64,000 nt of DNA from Burkholderiaceae bacterium (GCA_019745555.1 JAIESX010000027.1:1-64000), one strand, 5' to 3'; positions 1 to 10,128 are shown, counted from the first letter of the stretch. Translations and numbers: made by a program. The notes: generated from the letters alone by a model not told the origin.

Positions 1-1
1 A

Positions 2-1219
2 TTGGCTACACTCCCGCCACACTTCCTGCGAATCGGCCTGCTTTTCCGCTCCCTTGTGAACTCTGCACCTCCCCGCCACAACTTCCGTGCCGCAGCCTGG
101 GCAGCTGTATTCGCCCTGAGCCTGGGCCTGATGGCACTGGAAGTCTGGCGGCAGCCGGCCCTGCCGGGCGCGGCGCGGGCCGCGTGGCCGCAGGCCCGCG
201 TGCCCGAGCCAGGCCTGCTGGTGCTGCAGGCCGCCGGGCGCATTCCCATGCCGGCCGACACCCCCGCCGCCCACGCCAGCACCTTGCTGACCCTGCCTGC
301 CGGTCATCCGGCGGCGGTGCAGGCCTACTGGTTCGCCGGGTCGCGCGAGAGCGGGCCCGATGTGCAGATCGTCATGTCTGAGTTCGAGCGTGCCGCACAG
401 CAGTGGAGCCCGCCCATGGCCGTGGTGAACCGCCATCAGGTGGGGCCGCAGCTGGGCCATGCCCTGCGCCGCATTGGCAACCCGGTGGCTTGGCGCGATG
501 CGCAGGGCCGCACCCACCTCTTTGTCGTGGCCACGGGCCTGGGCGGCTGGGCTGCCGGGCGTATCCTGCATCTGCGGCAGGACGACGCGCAGCAGCCCTT
601 TGTGCCGCTGCGCACCCTGCCCCTGTCCTGGCTCTGGAACACCAGCCATCTGGTGCGGGCCATGCCCTTGCCGCTGGCCGATGGTGGCATGGTGCTGCCG
701 GTCTATTTCGAGATCGGCGTGAAATATCCTGTGGCCTTGCGTTTCGATGCGGGCGGTGAATTCCGCGGCATGGTCCGCATGTCGCAGCGGCGCGACCTGC
801 TGCAGCCCACCTTGCTGGCGCGAAGCGAAACCGAGTGGCTGGCCCTGCTGCGTGACAACCGCGCCGATCGCAAGCTGCGCGCGGTGCAGACGAGCGACGG
901 TGGCCTGCACTGGCAGGACCTGCCCGATCCCGGCCCGGCCAATCCCGATGCGTCGGTGGTGGGCCTGGCGCTGCGGCCTGAACTCATGTTCCTCGCGCAC
1001 AACCCGCGCGCCGAATCGCGCGCCCAGCTGGCCCTGAGCGTCTCGCGTGATGGCGGGCAGAGCTGGACCGTGCTGGAGACACTGGCGCAGGCCCAGCCCG
1101 GCCAGGAGATGTCCTATCCCTCCATGGCCTGGGCCGATGACAGCCTGTGGGTCAGCTACACCGAGCAGCGCCAGGGCATCGCCTGGCAACGCTACACCTT
1201 CTTGCCGGCGACGCGCTAG
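2..1219 (+). CDS. Sialidase-like/BNR (Asp-box) repeat protein, possibly 5'-truncated by window edge
   Basis: 405-aa ORF with two Asp-box-like motifs (TSDGGLHWQDL, SRDGGQSWTVL) and a hydrophobic N-terminus; ORF begins at the window edge so the true start is uncertain. Confidence 0.75.
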   Translation: MATLPPHFLRIGLLFRSLVNSAPPRHNFRAAAWAAVFALSLGLMALEVWRQPALPGAARAAWPQARVPEPGLLVLQAAGRIPMPADTPAAHASTLLTLPAGHPAAVQAYWFAGSRESGPDVQIVMSEFERAAQQWSPPMAVVNRHQVGPQLGHALRRIGNPVAWRDAQGRTHLFVVATGLGGWAAGRILHLRQDDAQQPFVPLRTLPLSWLWNTSHLVRAMPLPLADGGMVLPVYFEIGVKYPVALRFDAGGEFRGMVRMSQRRDLLQPTLLARSETEWLALLRDNRADRKLRAVQTSDGGLHWQDLPDPGPANPDASVVGLALRPELMFLAHNPRAESRAQLALSVSRDGGQSWTVLETLAQAQPGQEMSYPSMAWADDSLWVSYTEQRQGIAWQRYTFLPATR

Positions 1220-1229
1220 AGGCGAGGCC

Positions 1230-1877
1230 ATGGATTTCACCCAGATCGCCGCTTCCCTGTTTTCGACGCAGTCGCCGCTGCTGCCCGCGCCGCTGCTGTT
1301 CCGTCTCTATCTCGATCTGGCCTGGGGGCTGGTGCTGGCTGCACTCGCGCTGCCGGCGCTGGCTCACTGGTCCCGCAAGCGTGAGCACCTGCAGTTCTGG
1401 CTTCCGCCCGTCCTGCTCCTATGGTGTCTGCTGCCCGGCGTGCTCTCGCCTGCCTACTGGATGGGACTGGCCCTGCGTGCGCCCAGCGGCTTGCTGACCC
1501 TGCTCTGCATCTGGACCCTCTGGCGCCACTATCGCCACCGTACCGCAGGGCCGACACCGCTGCAGGCGCTGCGGCCCTGGGCCTGGCCGCTGGTGGCCCT
1601 GGGCTGGGTGCTGCTGCTCGACACCTTCGCGCTGTGGCCGTTCAGCCTCTATGCCTGGGGTTTCTCACCGCTGCTGCTGGGCGCACTGGCCCTGCTGGGC
1701 TTGTTGCCGGGGGCGCTGCGAGGGCAATTGGCAATGTCCGGTCTGTGGATGGTGGTGTTGCTGCTGCACGTGCTGCTGCGCCTGCCCACTGGCAATGTCT
1801 GGGACGCGTTGCTGGACCCGGCGCTTTGGATCTGGTTGCAGGTCGACGCCCTGCGCCGACTGCGCCGTCGCGCCTGA
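1230..1877 (+). CDS. Hypothetical multi-pass membrane protein
   Basis: Start taken at ATG 1230 (MDFTQIAASLF...) just after the previous stop; strongly hydrophobic. Confidence 0.65.
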   Translation: MDFTQIAASLFSTQSPLLPAPLLFRLYLDLAWGLVLAALALPALAHWSRKREHLQFWLPPVLLLWCLLPGVLSPAYWMGLALRAPSGLLTLLCIWTLWRHYRHRTAGPTPLQALRPWAWPLVALGWVLLLDTFALWPFSLYAWGFSPLLLGALALLGLLPGALRGQLAMSGLWMVVLLLHVLLRLPTGNVWDALLDPALWIWLQVDALRRLRRRA

Positions 1878-1880
1878 AGT

Positions 1881-3647
1881 TCAGGGCCGCACCAGCAGCC
1901 ACTCGCGGCGGTAGAGCCACTGCTGCGGATACCAGAGGTTGTCCCTGCGGATTTCACCCGGTGCGTGCCGGCTCGTGAGCAGCCAGCGCTCGCCCAGCAC
2001 GCGGCAGTCCGGCAGGCAGGGTGGTGAACTCTGCTCGCCATGGCTGGCGGTCCAGACCACGGCCTCGTGCGTGCCCAGCAACTGGCGTAGTTCTTCTGCC
2101 GCCTGGGCCTGGCCTTCGGCATCCGGGCCGCGACGTGCGCGGGCCTGGGCCCGGCTGTCGTAGGGGACGAAGTCGTGCGCTCCGGGCAGCAGGAACTGAA
2201 AGCGTTCGAACTGCCCGTTGAAGCCCGTGGGCACGGCAATACGGCCAGCCGGCGCTGCCGCGATGGCACGCTCGTCATAGTGGCCCTTCGGCCCGTCCAT
2301 GGGCGCGACCATGGCGTTGAAGGCCGCATAGACCAGCAGTGTGCACAGCACGGCCGCGCCGCGGCTCCAGGCGCTGCGCCACAGACCCAGCAGCAGGCAG
2401 ACGACCGCAGCCGCCACGATGCCCAGCGCGAGGCCGATCTCCATTCCCGACGCCAGGCCGATGCCGTGGCCCACCCAGGCCAGGCGCGCCAGCACCAGCA
2501 GCACGGGCGCCGCGAGCAACAGCGTGGGCAGATACCAGCCGCGCGGAATATCGCGCCAGTGCAGTGCCAGCAACATGGCCACGGCCGGCATGGCAGGGAT
2601 CACGTAGCGGGCCGAGCGCTGGCTTGGGAAGAGGAAGACCAGCAGCCAGACCGCGGCCCAGGCCAGCAGGATGGCTTGCGCCGCAGGCAGGGGCCAGCGG
2701 CGTCGCAGCTGCGGCAGGGTTTTCAGCCCCAGCCAGGCCAGGCCCGGCAGCACGAAGAAGAGCAGGCCGGCGTTGACCGCATAGGCCAGCAGCTGTGACC
2801 AGACCCCGGAGCCGTCGAAGGCCAGGGCAGCCCGCAGGTAGCCGCGCGGGTCCGCGAACTTGGCGGCGTTCTCGCCGACGATGAATTCGCGCCATACCGA
2901 TTGCGGGTCGGGATCCAGTACGAACCACAGCGCGAACACGCCCAACGCCAGCATAGCGCTAAAAGCCACGCGCAGGGTGTGGCGCAATACGGCGGCCCAG
3001 CCCAGGTGTGACTCGCTGGCCACCAGGGCCAGCCACCAGGCGGCGGCGGCAGGCGCGACGAGGGCAAAAGACTTGTAGGCCAGGCCCAGGCCCAGCGCGA
3101 TACCGAACAGCGCATGTGCGATCCAGCCCGGGCCTGCAGCGGGCAGACGTGCGCGCTGCCAGATCAGTGCGAACAGCGGCAGGCTGAACCAGAAGGTTTC
3201 GGGCGCACTCGTGAGGTAGGGGCGGCCATAGCGGAAGGTGCTGAGGAAGGCCAGGAAGACGCAGGCCGCGATCAGCCCGTCCTGCCAGCGCTGCGTGACG
3301 GCGCGCAGGCTCAGGACGATGCCGCTGCAGATCAGCAGCAGGTAGAGCAGGCTGGGCGCGCGCAGGGCGGCCATGTGCCACCACTCGCCCCATCCGCCGG
3401 CCACCATGGCCTGCCAGATCAGCAGCGGCGGCTTGGTGTTGCGCATGTTCTCGAGTTCCGAGGCCAGCGGCAGCCACTGGCCGGTCTCGGCGGTCTCGCG
3501 GGCGATGTGCAGGTAAACCATCTCGTCGCCATTGGTCGGCACGTACTGGCCACCCAGGCCCTGCGCGTAGACGAGCAGGCCGAACAGCAGGACAGCGAGC
3601 CAGAAGAGCGTGGTCTGGCGCTCTGAAGGAGAAGTGAGATTCAGCAT
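1881..3647 (-). CDS. Glycosyltransferase family 39 / ArnT-like membrane protein
   Basis: N-terminal region with NGDEMVYLHIARE and many TM segments, typical of ArnT/PMT-like GT39. Longer start at 3668 is possible, but 3647 has GGGA at good spacing. Confidence 0.8.
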   Translation of the reverse strand: MLNLTSPSERQTTLFWLAVLLFGLLVYAQGLGGQYVPTNGDEMVYLHIARETAETGQWLPLASELENMRNTKPPLLIWQAMVAGGWGEWWHMAALRAPSLLYLLLICSGIVLSLRAVTQRWQDGLIAACVFLAFLSTFRYGRPYLTSAPETFWFSLPLFALIWQRARLPAAGPGWIAHALFGIALGLGLAYKSFALVAPAAAAWWLALVASESHLGWAAVLRHTLRVAFSAMLALGVFALWFVLDPDPQSVWREFIVGENAAKFADPRGYLRAALAFDGSGVWSQLLAYAVNAGLLFFVLPGLAWLGLKTLPQLRRRWPLPAAQAILLAWAAVWLLVFLFPSQRSARYVIPAMPAVAMLLALHWRDIPRGWYLPTLLLAAPVLLVLARLAWVGHGIGLASGMEIGLALGIVAAAVVCLLLGLWRSAWSRGAAVLCTLLVYAAFNAMVAPMDGPKGHYDERAIAAAPAGRIAVPTGFNGQFERFQFLLPGAHDFVPYDSRAQARARRGPDAEGQAQAAEELRQLLGTHEAVVWTASHGEQSSPPCLPDCRVLGERWLLTSRHAPGEIRRDNLWYPQQWLYRREWLLVRP

Positions 3648-3653
3648 GGGCAT

Positions 3654-3681
3654 TCCCGGCCTTGGCATGGCAAGGCCGGGA
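3654..3681 (-). promoter_or_regulatory. 11-bp perfect hairpin between gtrA-like and GT39 genes, containing the putative SD
   Basis: TCCCGGCCTTG-gcatgg-CAAGGCCGGGA. Confidence 0.6.
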
Positions 3682-3684
3682 TGA

Positions 3685-4179
3685 TTATGGCCGCTGCTTG
3701 TGCTTGAAAGTCCAGCGGTCGTTGGCGATGAAGTTGCTCACGCTGGCGATCACGATGGCCGTGACGTTGGCCACGAGGTAGTGCAGGCCCATGTGCGTCA
3801 GCCAGAGTGTCAGGGCGTACTGCAGCAGGATACCCAGCCACGAGGCCGTGGCGTACTGGCCCAGCTGGGCCAGCAGGCTGCGCTTGCGCAGGCGCTCGCC
3901 TTCCTCGACGGCGGTGGCGTGCTGGCGGTCGGACCAGGTCCAGAGCCGGTTCCAGGTGAAGTTGTTGACCGTGGCCACAGCAATCGCCAGGGCCAGCGAG
4001 AAATACGGTTTGCTGCCCACGGGCTCGATGGCGCGGAACAGGTACTCGTGCGCGAAGTACAGCACCATCAGGTTGACCACCGTGCCGCTGGCGCCGACGA
4101 TGCCGAAGCGCACATAACGGAAGCCGTGCAGCCAGTCGACCAGCTGCCAGATCCGGTCACGGAGTGTGGGCGTGCTCAT
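3685..4179 (-). CDS. GtrA family protein
   Basis: VRFGIVGASGTVVNLMVLYFAHEYLF...NFTWNRLWTW, typical GtrA small membrane protein; start MSTPTLRDRIW. Confidence 0.85.
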   Translation of the reverse strand: MSTPTLRDRIWQLVDWLHGFRYVRFGIVGASGTVVNLMVLYFAHEYLFRAIEPVGSKPYFSLALAIAVATVNNFTWNRLWTWSDRQHATAVEEGERLRKRSLLAQLGQYATASWLGILLQYALTLWLTHMGLHYLVANVTAIVIASVSNFIANDRWTFKHKQRP

Positions 4180-5405
4180 GCCGCGGCAAGGGCCTGCAGC
4201 GCGTCGGCCAGCACCGGATCGGGCGCGATGCGCTTCAGACACTGGTTGTCACCGTCGCAGAAGGTCAGGCGGTGGTTGTAGGCCGAGAGGCAGGGTGAGC
4301 AGGCGATGCCCGATTCGTAGACCACGGCTTTCGGCCCGATGCCGGGCAGGGGGCCGTAGAGCTTGCCGGTCTCGGGGCCGAAGAACATCAGCACGCGGAT
4401 CGGGGTGAGGCTGGCAAAGTGGCCGGGGCCGCCGTCATTCGTCAGCAGCAGATCGCTGGCATGGAAGAGCATCAGCAGCTCGCGCAGGCTGCGGGTATAA
4501 CCGGTCAGGGCCACGCAGTGTTCGCTGCCCACCAGGGCGCGGATCTCTTTGGCCAGGGCCAGATCCTCCTTGAGGCCGATGAAGGCCACGGCGTGGCCGG
4601 CGTCGACCAGACCACGGGCCACGCGCGCATAGTGCGCGGCCGGCCAGGCGCGTTCGGGCAGGATGCCGCCGCCCGGGTACATGAGGGCGATCTTGCGACC
4701 GGCCAGCACCGGGTGGTCACGCAGCACCTGATCGCGGTAGGTGCGCAGCTCCTCCGGCGTGAAGGGCACGGACAGGCCGGTTTCCGCGGGCAACTCACGG
4801 ACGGGGGCCTGGCGGTGGCGCGGCGAGCCCTCGCCTTCCAGCGCATCGACCAGCGAGAGGAACTGCTTGCTGATGTGCTGGTAGGGGTTGTAGGGGATGG
4901 CGCAGTTGATGTAACTGCCGCGGTACAGACCTTCCTGCGTGTGCGGCGTGAAGCCGGCACGGCGCGGCGCGCCCGTCAGATAGGAAAGCAGGCTGCTGAC
5001 ACGAGAGAACAGTTCGCAGTCGATCACCGCGTCCAGGGGCAGGCGGCGCATGGCCAGGCTCACGCGCCAGATGTCGCGTGCCAGCCGGAAGGGCGAGCTG
5101 TCGTCGATGCCGTGGAAATTGGCGTCTTCCGTGAGCCGCAGCATGCGCGCGACTTCCTGGTTCTTCTTCAACTGCAGCACGTGCAGCGTGGCACCGGGAT
5201 AACGCTCGCGCAGGGCCTTGAACATGGGGCCGGCGAGCACGATGCTGCCCATCTCGGACAGCAGGATCACGAGGATGTGCTTGGAGGGCAGGGTACGGTC
5301 CACTTTGGGGGAATGCGTACCGATCAGGCGCGCCCAGCCCGAAACTGCAGCGCACAGCGCCTGCCCGATCCAGCGGTCGATCCAGCGTTGTGTCTGCAGC
5401 TTCAT
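4176..5405 (-). CDS. Glycosyltransferase family 9 (heptosyltransferase-like)
   Basis: ILVILLSEMGSIVLAGPMFKALRERYPGATLHVL N-terminus and LLTNDGGPGHFASL donor-site motif. Confidence 0.85.
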   Translation of the reverse strand: MKLQTQRWIDRWIGQALCAAVSGWARLIGTHSPKVDRTLPSKHILVILLSEMGSIVLAGPMFKALRERYPGATLHVLQLKKNQEVARMLRLTEDANFHGIDDSSPFRLARDIWRVSLAMRRLPLDAVIDCELFSRVSSLLSYLTGAPRRAGFTPHTQEGLYRGSYINCAIPYNPYQHISKQFLSLVDALEGEGSPRHRQAPVRELPAETGLSVPFTPEELRTYRDQVLRDHPVLAGRKIALMYPGGGILPERAWPAAHYARVARGLVDAGHAVAFIGLKEDLALAKEIRALVGSEHCVALTGYTRSLRELLMLFHASDLLLTNDGGPGHFASLTPIRVLMFFGPETGKLYGPLPGIGPKAVVYESGIACSPCLSAYNHRLTFCDGDNQCLKRIAPDPVLADALQALAAA

Positions 5406-5423
5406 GCGGGCGTAGGCTCCGGC

Positions 5424-6608
5424 TTACTTCAGGCCGGCGGCAGCACGCAGGGCGGCAGCCTTGTCCGTACGTTCCCACGTGAACTCGGGCTCTTCGCGGC
5501 CGAAGTGGCCGTAGGCGGCGCTCTTCTCGTAGATGGGACGCAGCAGGTCCAGCATCTGGATGATGCCCTTGGGACGCAGGTCGAAATGCTCGGCCACGAG
5601 GGCGGCGATCTTGTCGTCGGCGATCACGCCGGTGCCGTGGGTGTTCACCGTGATGTTCATGGGACGCGCCACGCCGATGGCGTAAGCCACCTGGATCTGG
5701 CACTTCCTCGCCAGCCCGGCGGCCACGATGTTCTTGGCGACATAGCGCGTGGCGTAGGCGGCCGAGCGGTCCACCTTGGACGGGTCCTTGCCCGAGAAGG
5801 CACCACCACCGTGGGGGCAGGCGCCGCCATAGGTGTCGACGATGATCTTGCGGCCGGTCAGGCCGCAGTCACCCTGGGGGCCACCGACGACGAAGCGGCC
5901 GGTGGGGTTGACCAGGTACTTGGTGTCCTTGAGCCATTCCTTGGGCAGTACCGGCTTGATGATCTCCTCGATCACGGCTTCGTAGAAGCTGGCCTTGAGC
6001 TTGGTGGCGGTCTCGGACTGGTCCGGGCTGTGCTGGGTGGACAGCACCACGGTGTCGATGCTGTGCGGCTTGCCGTCGACGTAGCGCATGGTCACCTGGC
6101 TCTTGGCGTCGGGGCGCAGGAAGGGCAGGCGGCCGTCGCGGCGCAGCTGGGCCTGGCGCTCGACCAGACGGTGGGCGTAGTGGATGGGCGCGGGCATCAG
6201 GGCCGGCGTCTCGTCGCAAGCGTAGCCGAACATCAGGCCCTGGTCGCCGGCGCCGATGTTGAGGTGGTCGTCGCTGGCATGGTCCACGCCCTGCGCGATG
6301 TCGTTGGACTGCTTGTCATAGGCCACCAGCACGGCGCAGCCCTTGTAATCGATGCCGTACTCGGTGTTGTCGTAACCGATGCGCTTGATGGTGTCGCGTG
6401 CGACCTGGATGTAATCCACGTGCGCGTTGGTCGTGATCTCGCCGGCCAGCACCACGAGACCGGTGTTGGTCAGGGTTTCGGCGGCCACGCGGCTGCGCGG
6501 GTCCTGCTTGAAGATCGCGTCGAGGATCGCGTCGGAAATCTGATCCGCGACCTTGTCCGGATGGCCTTCGGACACAGACTCGGACGTGAAGAGGTAGTCG
6601 TTCGCCAT
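5424..6608 (-). CDS. metK: S-adenosylmethionine synthetase
   Basis: [58 protein letters not shown]. Confidence 0.97.
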   Translation of the reverse strand: MANDYLFTSESVSEGHPDKVADQISDAILDAIFKQDPRSRVAAETLTNTGLVVLAGEITTNAHVDYIQVARDTIKRIGYDNTEYGIDYKGCAVLVAYDKQSNDIAQGVDHASDDHLNIGAGDQGLMFGYACDETPALMPAPIHYAHRLVERQAQLRRDGRLPFLRPDAKSQVTMRYVDGKPHSIDTVVLSTQHSPDQSETATKLKASFYEAVIEEIIKPVLPKEWLKDTKYLVNPTGRFVVGGPQGDCGLTGRKIIVDTYGGACPHGGGAFSGKDPSKVDRSAAYATRYVAKNIVAAGLARKCQIQVAYAIGVARPMNITVNTHGTGVIADDKIAALVAEHFDLRPKGIIQMLDLLRPIYEKSAAYGHFGREEPEFTWERTDKAAALRAAAGLK

Positions 6609-6693
6609 TGAATAAGCTCCAAAAAGTTGTGTCAGGCGCGTTGCCTGGCTGGGAAGCTTCGGCGAACGCTTTAGCAGAAGTGTCTTGAATGAC

Positions 6694-6762
6694 GGCACAA
6701 TCGAGCCCTTTCGGGGGCGGCCTGTGCCTGTCGCCCTGCAAGTAGTTCCATAACTCAGCGAC
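6694..6762 (-). promoter_or_regulatory. Structured metK 5' leader (two hairpins)
   Basis: GTCGC...GCGAC pairing (6730-6734/6758-6762) and GGCACA...TGTGCC (6694-6699/6723-6728) enclosing GCCC...GGGC. Confidence 0.45.
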
Positions 6763-6768
6763 CCGCGC

Positions 6769-6774
6769 ATTTTA
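6769..6774 (-). promoter_or_regulatory. Putative -10 (TAAAAT) of metK promoter
   Basis: TAAAAT on the minus strand about 7 nt before the first leader hairpin; -35 weak. Confidence 0.35.
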
Positions 6775-6779
6775 GCCGA

Positions 6780-7613
6780 ATGATCGTTCTCTTCCGTGTG
6801 CTTTCCTGGCTGCCTTTGTGGTTCCTGCACGGCCTGGGCTGGGGGCTGGGTTGGCTGGTGTACGCCCTGTCGCCGACTTACCGGCGACGTTTCCTGGCGA
6901 ATTGCAGGCAGGCGGGGCTGGACTGGTCCCGCTGCCGGGGGGCCGTGGGCCAGGCCGGCCAGCTGGTCGCTGAGCTGCCGCGTCTGTGGTTCGGCCGGCC
7001 TGTGCCGGTGGAGTGGACGGGGGGCGAGCATGTACTGCAGGCCCTGGCGGCTGGCCGGGGCATCGTCTTCCTGACCCCGCACATGGGCAGTTTCGAGGTC
7101 ACGGCCCAGGACTATGCCGAGCGCTTTGGTTACACACAGCCCATCACCGTGCTCTATCGGCCTTCCCGTCAGCCGCTGTTGCGTGAGCTGGTGGCCACGG
7201 CGCGCCAGCGGCCACGTCTGCAGACCGCGCCGACCACGCTGGCTGGCGTCAAGCAGATGATCAAGGCCTTGCGTGCTGGCCAGTCCGTGGGCCTGCTGCC
7301 CGACCAGGTGCCGCCCCAGGGGCTGGGCGTCTGGGCGCCCTTCTTCGGCCGCGAGGCCTACACCATGACGCTCTCGGCCCGGCTTGCCCAGCAGACGGGC
7401 GCGACGGTGCTGCTGGCCTGGGGCGAGCGTCTGTCCTGGGGGCGGGGCTACCTCGTGCACGCGCAGCCGCTCGGCGCCGAACTGCCGGCCGATCCGGTGG
7501 CGGCGGCCACGGTGATCAACCAGGCCATGGAGCGCCTGATCCTGACACAGCCCGGCCAGTACCTCTGGGGTTATGCCCGTTACAAGCAGCCGCGCCAGGA
7601 GTCCGCGCCATGA
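6780..7613 (+). CDS. Lysophospholipid acyltransferase (LpxL/HtrB family)
   Basis: [37 protein letters not shown]; HtrB/LpxL family. Confidence 0.9.
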   Translation: MIVLFRVLSWLPLWFLHGLGWGLGWLVYALSPTYRRRFLANCRQAGLDWSRCRGAVGQAGQLVAELPRLWFGRPVPVEWTGGEHVLQALAAGRGIVFLTPHMGSFEVTAQDYAERFGYTQPITVLYRPSRQPLLRELVATARQRPRLQTAPTTLAGVKQMIKALRAGQSVGLLPDQVPPQGLGVWAPFFGREAYTMTLSARLAQQTGATVLLAWGERLSWGRGYLVHAQPLGAELPADPVAAATVINQAMERLILTQPGQYLWGYARYKQPRQESAP

Positions 7614-8473
7614 CGCATCCCGGTGTGCTCTTCATGCGCCTGATCGCGCCCCTGCCCCTGGGCTGGGTGCGTGGCCTGGGCACCGTGGTGGGCTGGGTCC
7701 TGTATGGGCTGGCCGTGCCGCGACGACGGGTCGTCATGGCCAACCTCGCCTTGTGCTTCCCCCAGCAGCCCTTGGCTGTGCGCCGGCGCTGGGCCCGCGA
7801 ATGCTTTGTCTACTTCGCCCAGGCCTGGTTCGACCGCTCCTGGCTCTGGAACGGTCCAGTGGAGGGCTTGCGTCGCCGTCTGCGCATCGTGGGGGCCGTC
7901 GAGGAGCTGCAGGGTGACGCGCCGACCGTGATCTTCGCGCCGCATTTCCTGGGCCTGGACGCTGCGGGCACGGCAATCAACGACCAGATCCGCCGCCCCA
8001 TGGTCAGCATCTACACGCCGCAGCGTAGCCAGGCGGTGGACCAGTGGCTGCACGATGGCCGGCGGCGCTTCGGCAACCTGCAACTGTTCTACCGCGACCA
8101 GGGGGTCAAGGGCATTGTTGCGGCCTTGCGCGAGGGGGCCTTGCTCTACCTTCTGTCCGACATGAATTTTGGGCCCGAGGAGTCGATCTTCGTGCCCTTC
8201 TACGGTGTACCCGCCGCTACCGTACCTTCCTTGCCGCGCTTCGCCCGTCTGGGCCGGGCCAAGGTGGTGCCGGTGACGGCGCGCATCACGCCCACGGGCT
8301 ACGATATCGAGGTGCACCCGGCCTGGAAGGATTACCCGGGCCCGGATGTGGAGGCTGACACGGCTTACATGAACCGCTGGCTCGAAGGCGTGATCAACAC
8401 CATGCCTTCGCAGTACTACTGGGTGCACAAACGCTTCAAGACCCGGCCCCCGGGTGAGCCCCCGGTCTACTGA
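7610..8473 (+). CDS. Lysophospholipid acyltransferase (LpxL/HtrB family), second copy
   Basis: [38 protein letters not shown]; 4-bp overlap with upstream paralogue. Confidence 0.9.
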   Translation: MTHPGVLFMRLIAPLPLGWVRGLGTVVGWVLYGLAVPRRRVVMANLALCFPQQPLAVRRRWARECFVYFAQAWFDRSWLWNGPVEGLRRRLRIVGAVEELQGDAPTVIFAPHFLGLDAAGTAINDQIRRPMVSIYTPQRSQAVDQWLHDGRRRFGNLQLFYRDQGVKGIVAALREGALLYLLSDMNFGPEESIFVPFYGVPAATVPSLPRFARLGRAKVVPVTARITPTGYDIEVHPAWKDYPGPDVEADTAYMNRWLEGVINTMPSQYYWVHKRFKTRPPGEPPVY

Positions 8474-9375
8474 GCCAGAAACGTCTGCAGCGAGGCGATG
8501 ACCCGCTGCGGCTGTTCATGCACGATCCAGTGCGTGGCCTCGGGCACGCGTTCCAGAGTCAGTCTGGGGATGTAGTCCTCCAGACCCTCGATCAGCTCCG
8601 GTGGCAGGGCCGTGTCGCCCAGACCCCAGAGCACCAGCGTGGGCACGGAGATGGTCAGCATCTCGCGCGGCAGCTCGATCTGGCTGGCCGCGGTATCGTC
8701 CGGTCGCGGCGGGCGCAGGGGTGAGGCACGGTAGTAGTTGACGCCGCCGGTGAGCCCGTGGTCCCAGACGGCGCGGTAACGGGCCTTGACGTCTTCGGTC
8801 AGCCAGCCATAGGCACCCGGGCCCGCGCCCATGTTCAGGAAGAAGTCCCAGAGCCGGCGGTAATCGTCCTCGGCCAGCAGCTGCTCCGCGTCGGGCCGGA
8901 TCAGGAAGTTCATGTAGGCACTGGCGGCCTGCTGCTTCGGGTTGCTTTTCAGCTCACGCAGAAAGGTGCCCGGGTGCGGCGAGTTGAGGATGGCCAGACG
9001 CTGCATCAGCGCCGGCTGCTGGTTGGCCAGGTTCCAGGCAACGGCGCCGCCCCAGTCGTGGGCGACCAGGCAGGCCAGAGGTTGGCCGGGCGATTCGATG
9101 GCGATCAGGGCCGCGATGTCCTGCACCAGATGCTTGGCCCGGTAGGCGGCTGGTTCGGTCGGGGCGCTGGACTGTTCGTAGCCGCGCAGGTTGGGGGCCA
9201 CGCAGCGGTAGCCGCCGTTTTCAGGTCGCGCGAAATGGGCAAGCAGTTGGTCCCAGACAAAGGCCGCCTCCGGAAAACCGTGCAGGAAGAGCAGTACGGG
9301 CCGACCGCGGGCGCCGGCCGCGCGGCAGCTCAGCGTGATGCCGTGGGGAAGTTCTTGTTGCCAGGTCTCGATCAT
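8467..9375 (-). CDS. Alpha/beta-fold hydrolase (epoxide-hydrolase-like)
   Basis: VLLFLHGFPEAAFVWDQLL, LVAHDWGGAVAWNLA nucleophile elbow, EATHWIVHEQP. Confidence 0.88.
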   Translation of the reverse strand: MIETWQQELPHGITLSCRAAGARGRPVLLFLHGFPEAAFVWDQLLAHFARPENGGYRCVAPNLRGYEQSSAPTEPAAYRAKHLVQDIAALIAIESPGQPLACLVAHDWGGAVAWNLANQQPALMQRLAILNSPHPGTFLRELKSNPKQQAASAYMNFLIRPDAEQLLAEDDYRRLWDFFLNMGAGPGAYGWLTEDVKARYRAVWDHGLTGGVNYYRASPLRPPRPDDTAASQIELPREMLTISVPTLVLWGLGDTALPPELIEGLEDYIPRLTLERVPEATHWIVHEQPQRVIASLQTFLAQ

Positions 9376-10100
9376 GGGGTCTCCGCAGGTGTTTCCTGCG
9401 GAGATTCTGGACCGGCGGCTTCATGGGCCCAGTCCCACAGCAGACAGGCCACGTCCTCGATGCCGGTGCGCTTGGTGGCTGAGAACAGGCGCACCTCGCC
9501 GCCGCCAGCGTTGAGCTTCATGATGGCCAGGGCCTTGGCGGCCTCGCTGCGGGTGAGCTTGTCGGCCTTGGTCAGGATGACCAGGAACTTCAGGCCTTCC
9601 TCGACGCGCGGGCGGATCACCTCCAGCAGCACCTCGTCCAGCTCGGTCAGGCCGTGGCGAGGGTCGCACAGCAGCACGATGGCCTTGAGGTTCTCGCGCG
9701 TGACCAGGTAATTGGCCATGACCTGCTGCCAGCGGATCTTGTCCTGTTTGGGCACGGCGGCGTAGCCGTAGCCCGGCAGATCGGCCAGCACCGCATCGGT
9801 CACCCCCTGTTTGCCCAGGGCAAACAGATTGATGTGCTGGGTGCGCCCCGGCTTCTTGGAGGCGAAAGCCAGCTGGTTCTGCTGCGTCAGGGTGTTGATG
9901 CAGGTGGACTTGCCGGCATTGGAGCGGCCGACGAAGGCGATCTCCGGCACGTCCAGGGCGGGCAGGAAATGCAGTTCCGGGGCCGTGGTCAGAAAACGGG
10001 CGGTGTGCAGCCAGCCCAGGGCACGGACGGCCTCGGGTTTTGCGGTCTTGGCTTGCTGGCCCGGATAGGGCGGACGGGCGGTTTTGGTGGTGGGGGTCAT
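9372..10100 (-). CDS. engB: Ribosome biogenesis GTP-binding protein YihA/YsxC (EngB)
   Basis: EIAFVGRSNAGKSTCINTLT, DLPGYGYA, LTKADKL motifs; start MTPTTKTARPPYPG. Confidence 0.93.
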   Translation of the reverse strand: MTPTTKTARPPYPGQQAKTAKPEAVRALGWLHTARFLTTAPELHFLPALDVPEIAFVGRSNAGKSTCINTLTQQNQLAFASKKPGRTQHINLFALGKQGVTDAVLADLPGYGYAAVPKQDKIRWQQVMANYLVTRENLKAIVLLCDPRHGLTELDEVLLEVIRPRVEEGLKFLVILTKADKLTRSEAAKALAIMKLNAGGGEVRLFSATKRTGIEDVACLLWDWAHEAAGPESPQETPAETP

Positions 10101-10128
10101 GGGGGAATGGAGGAGTGCCCGGCCCTGC

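Noticed and set aside
4419-6611. 730-aa plus-strand ORF antisense to the GT9 gene and metK
   Set aside because: Same artefact: both real genes are in one frame (starts 1203 bp apart); no recognisable motif
5424-7460. 678-aa form of MetK with a roughly 280-aa N-terminal extension
   Set aside because: Extension runs through the intergenic region and antisense to the acyltransferase; canonical [19 protein letters not shown] start at 6608
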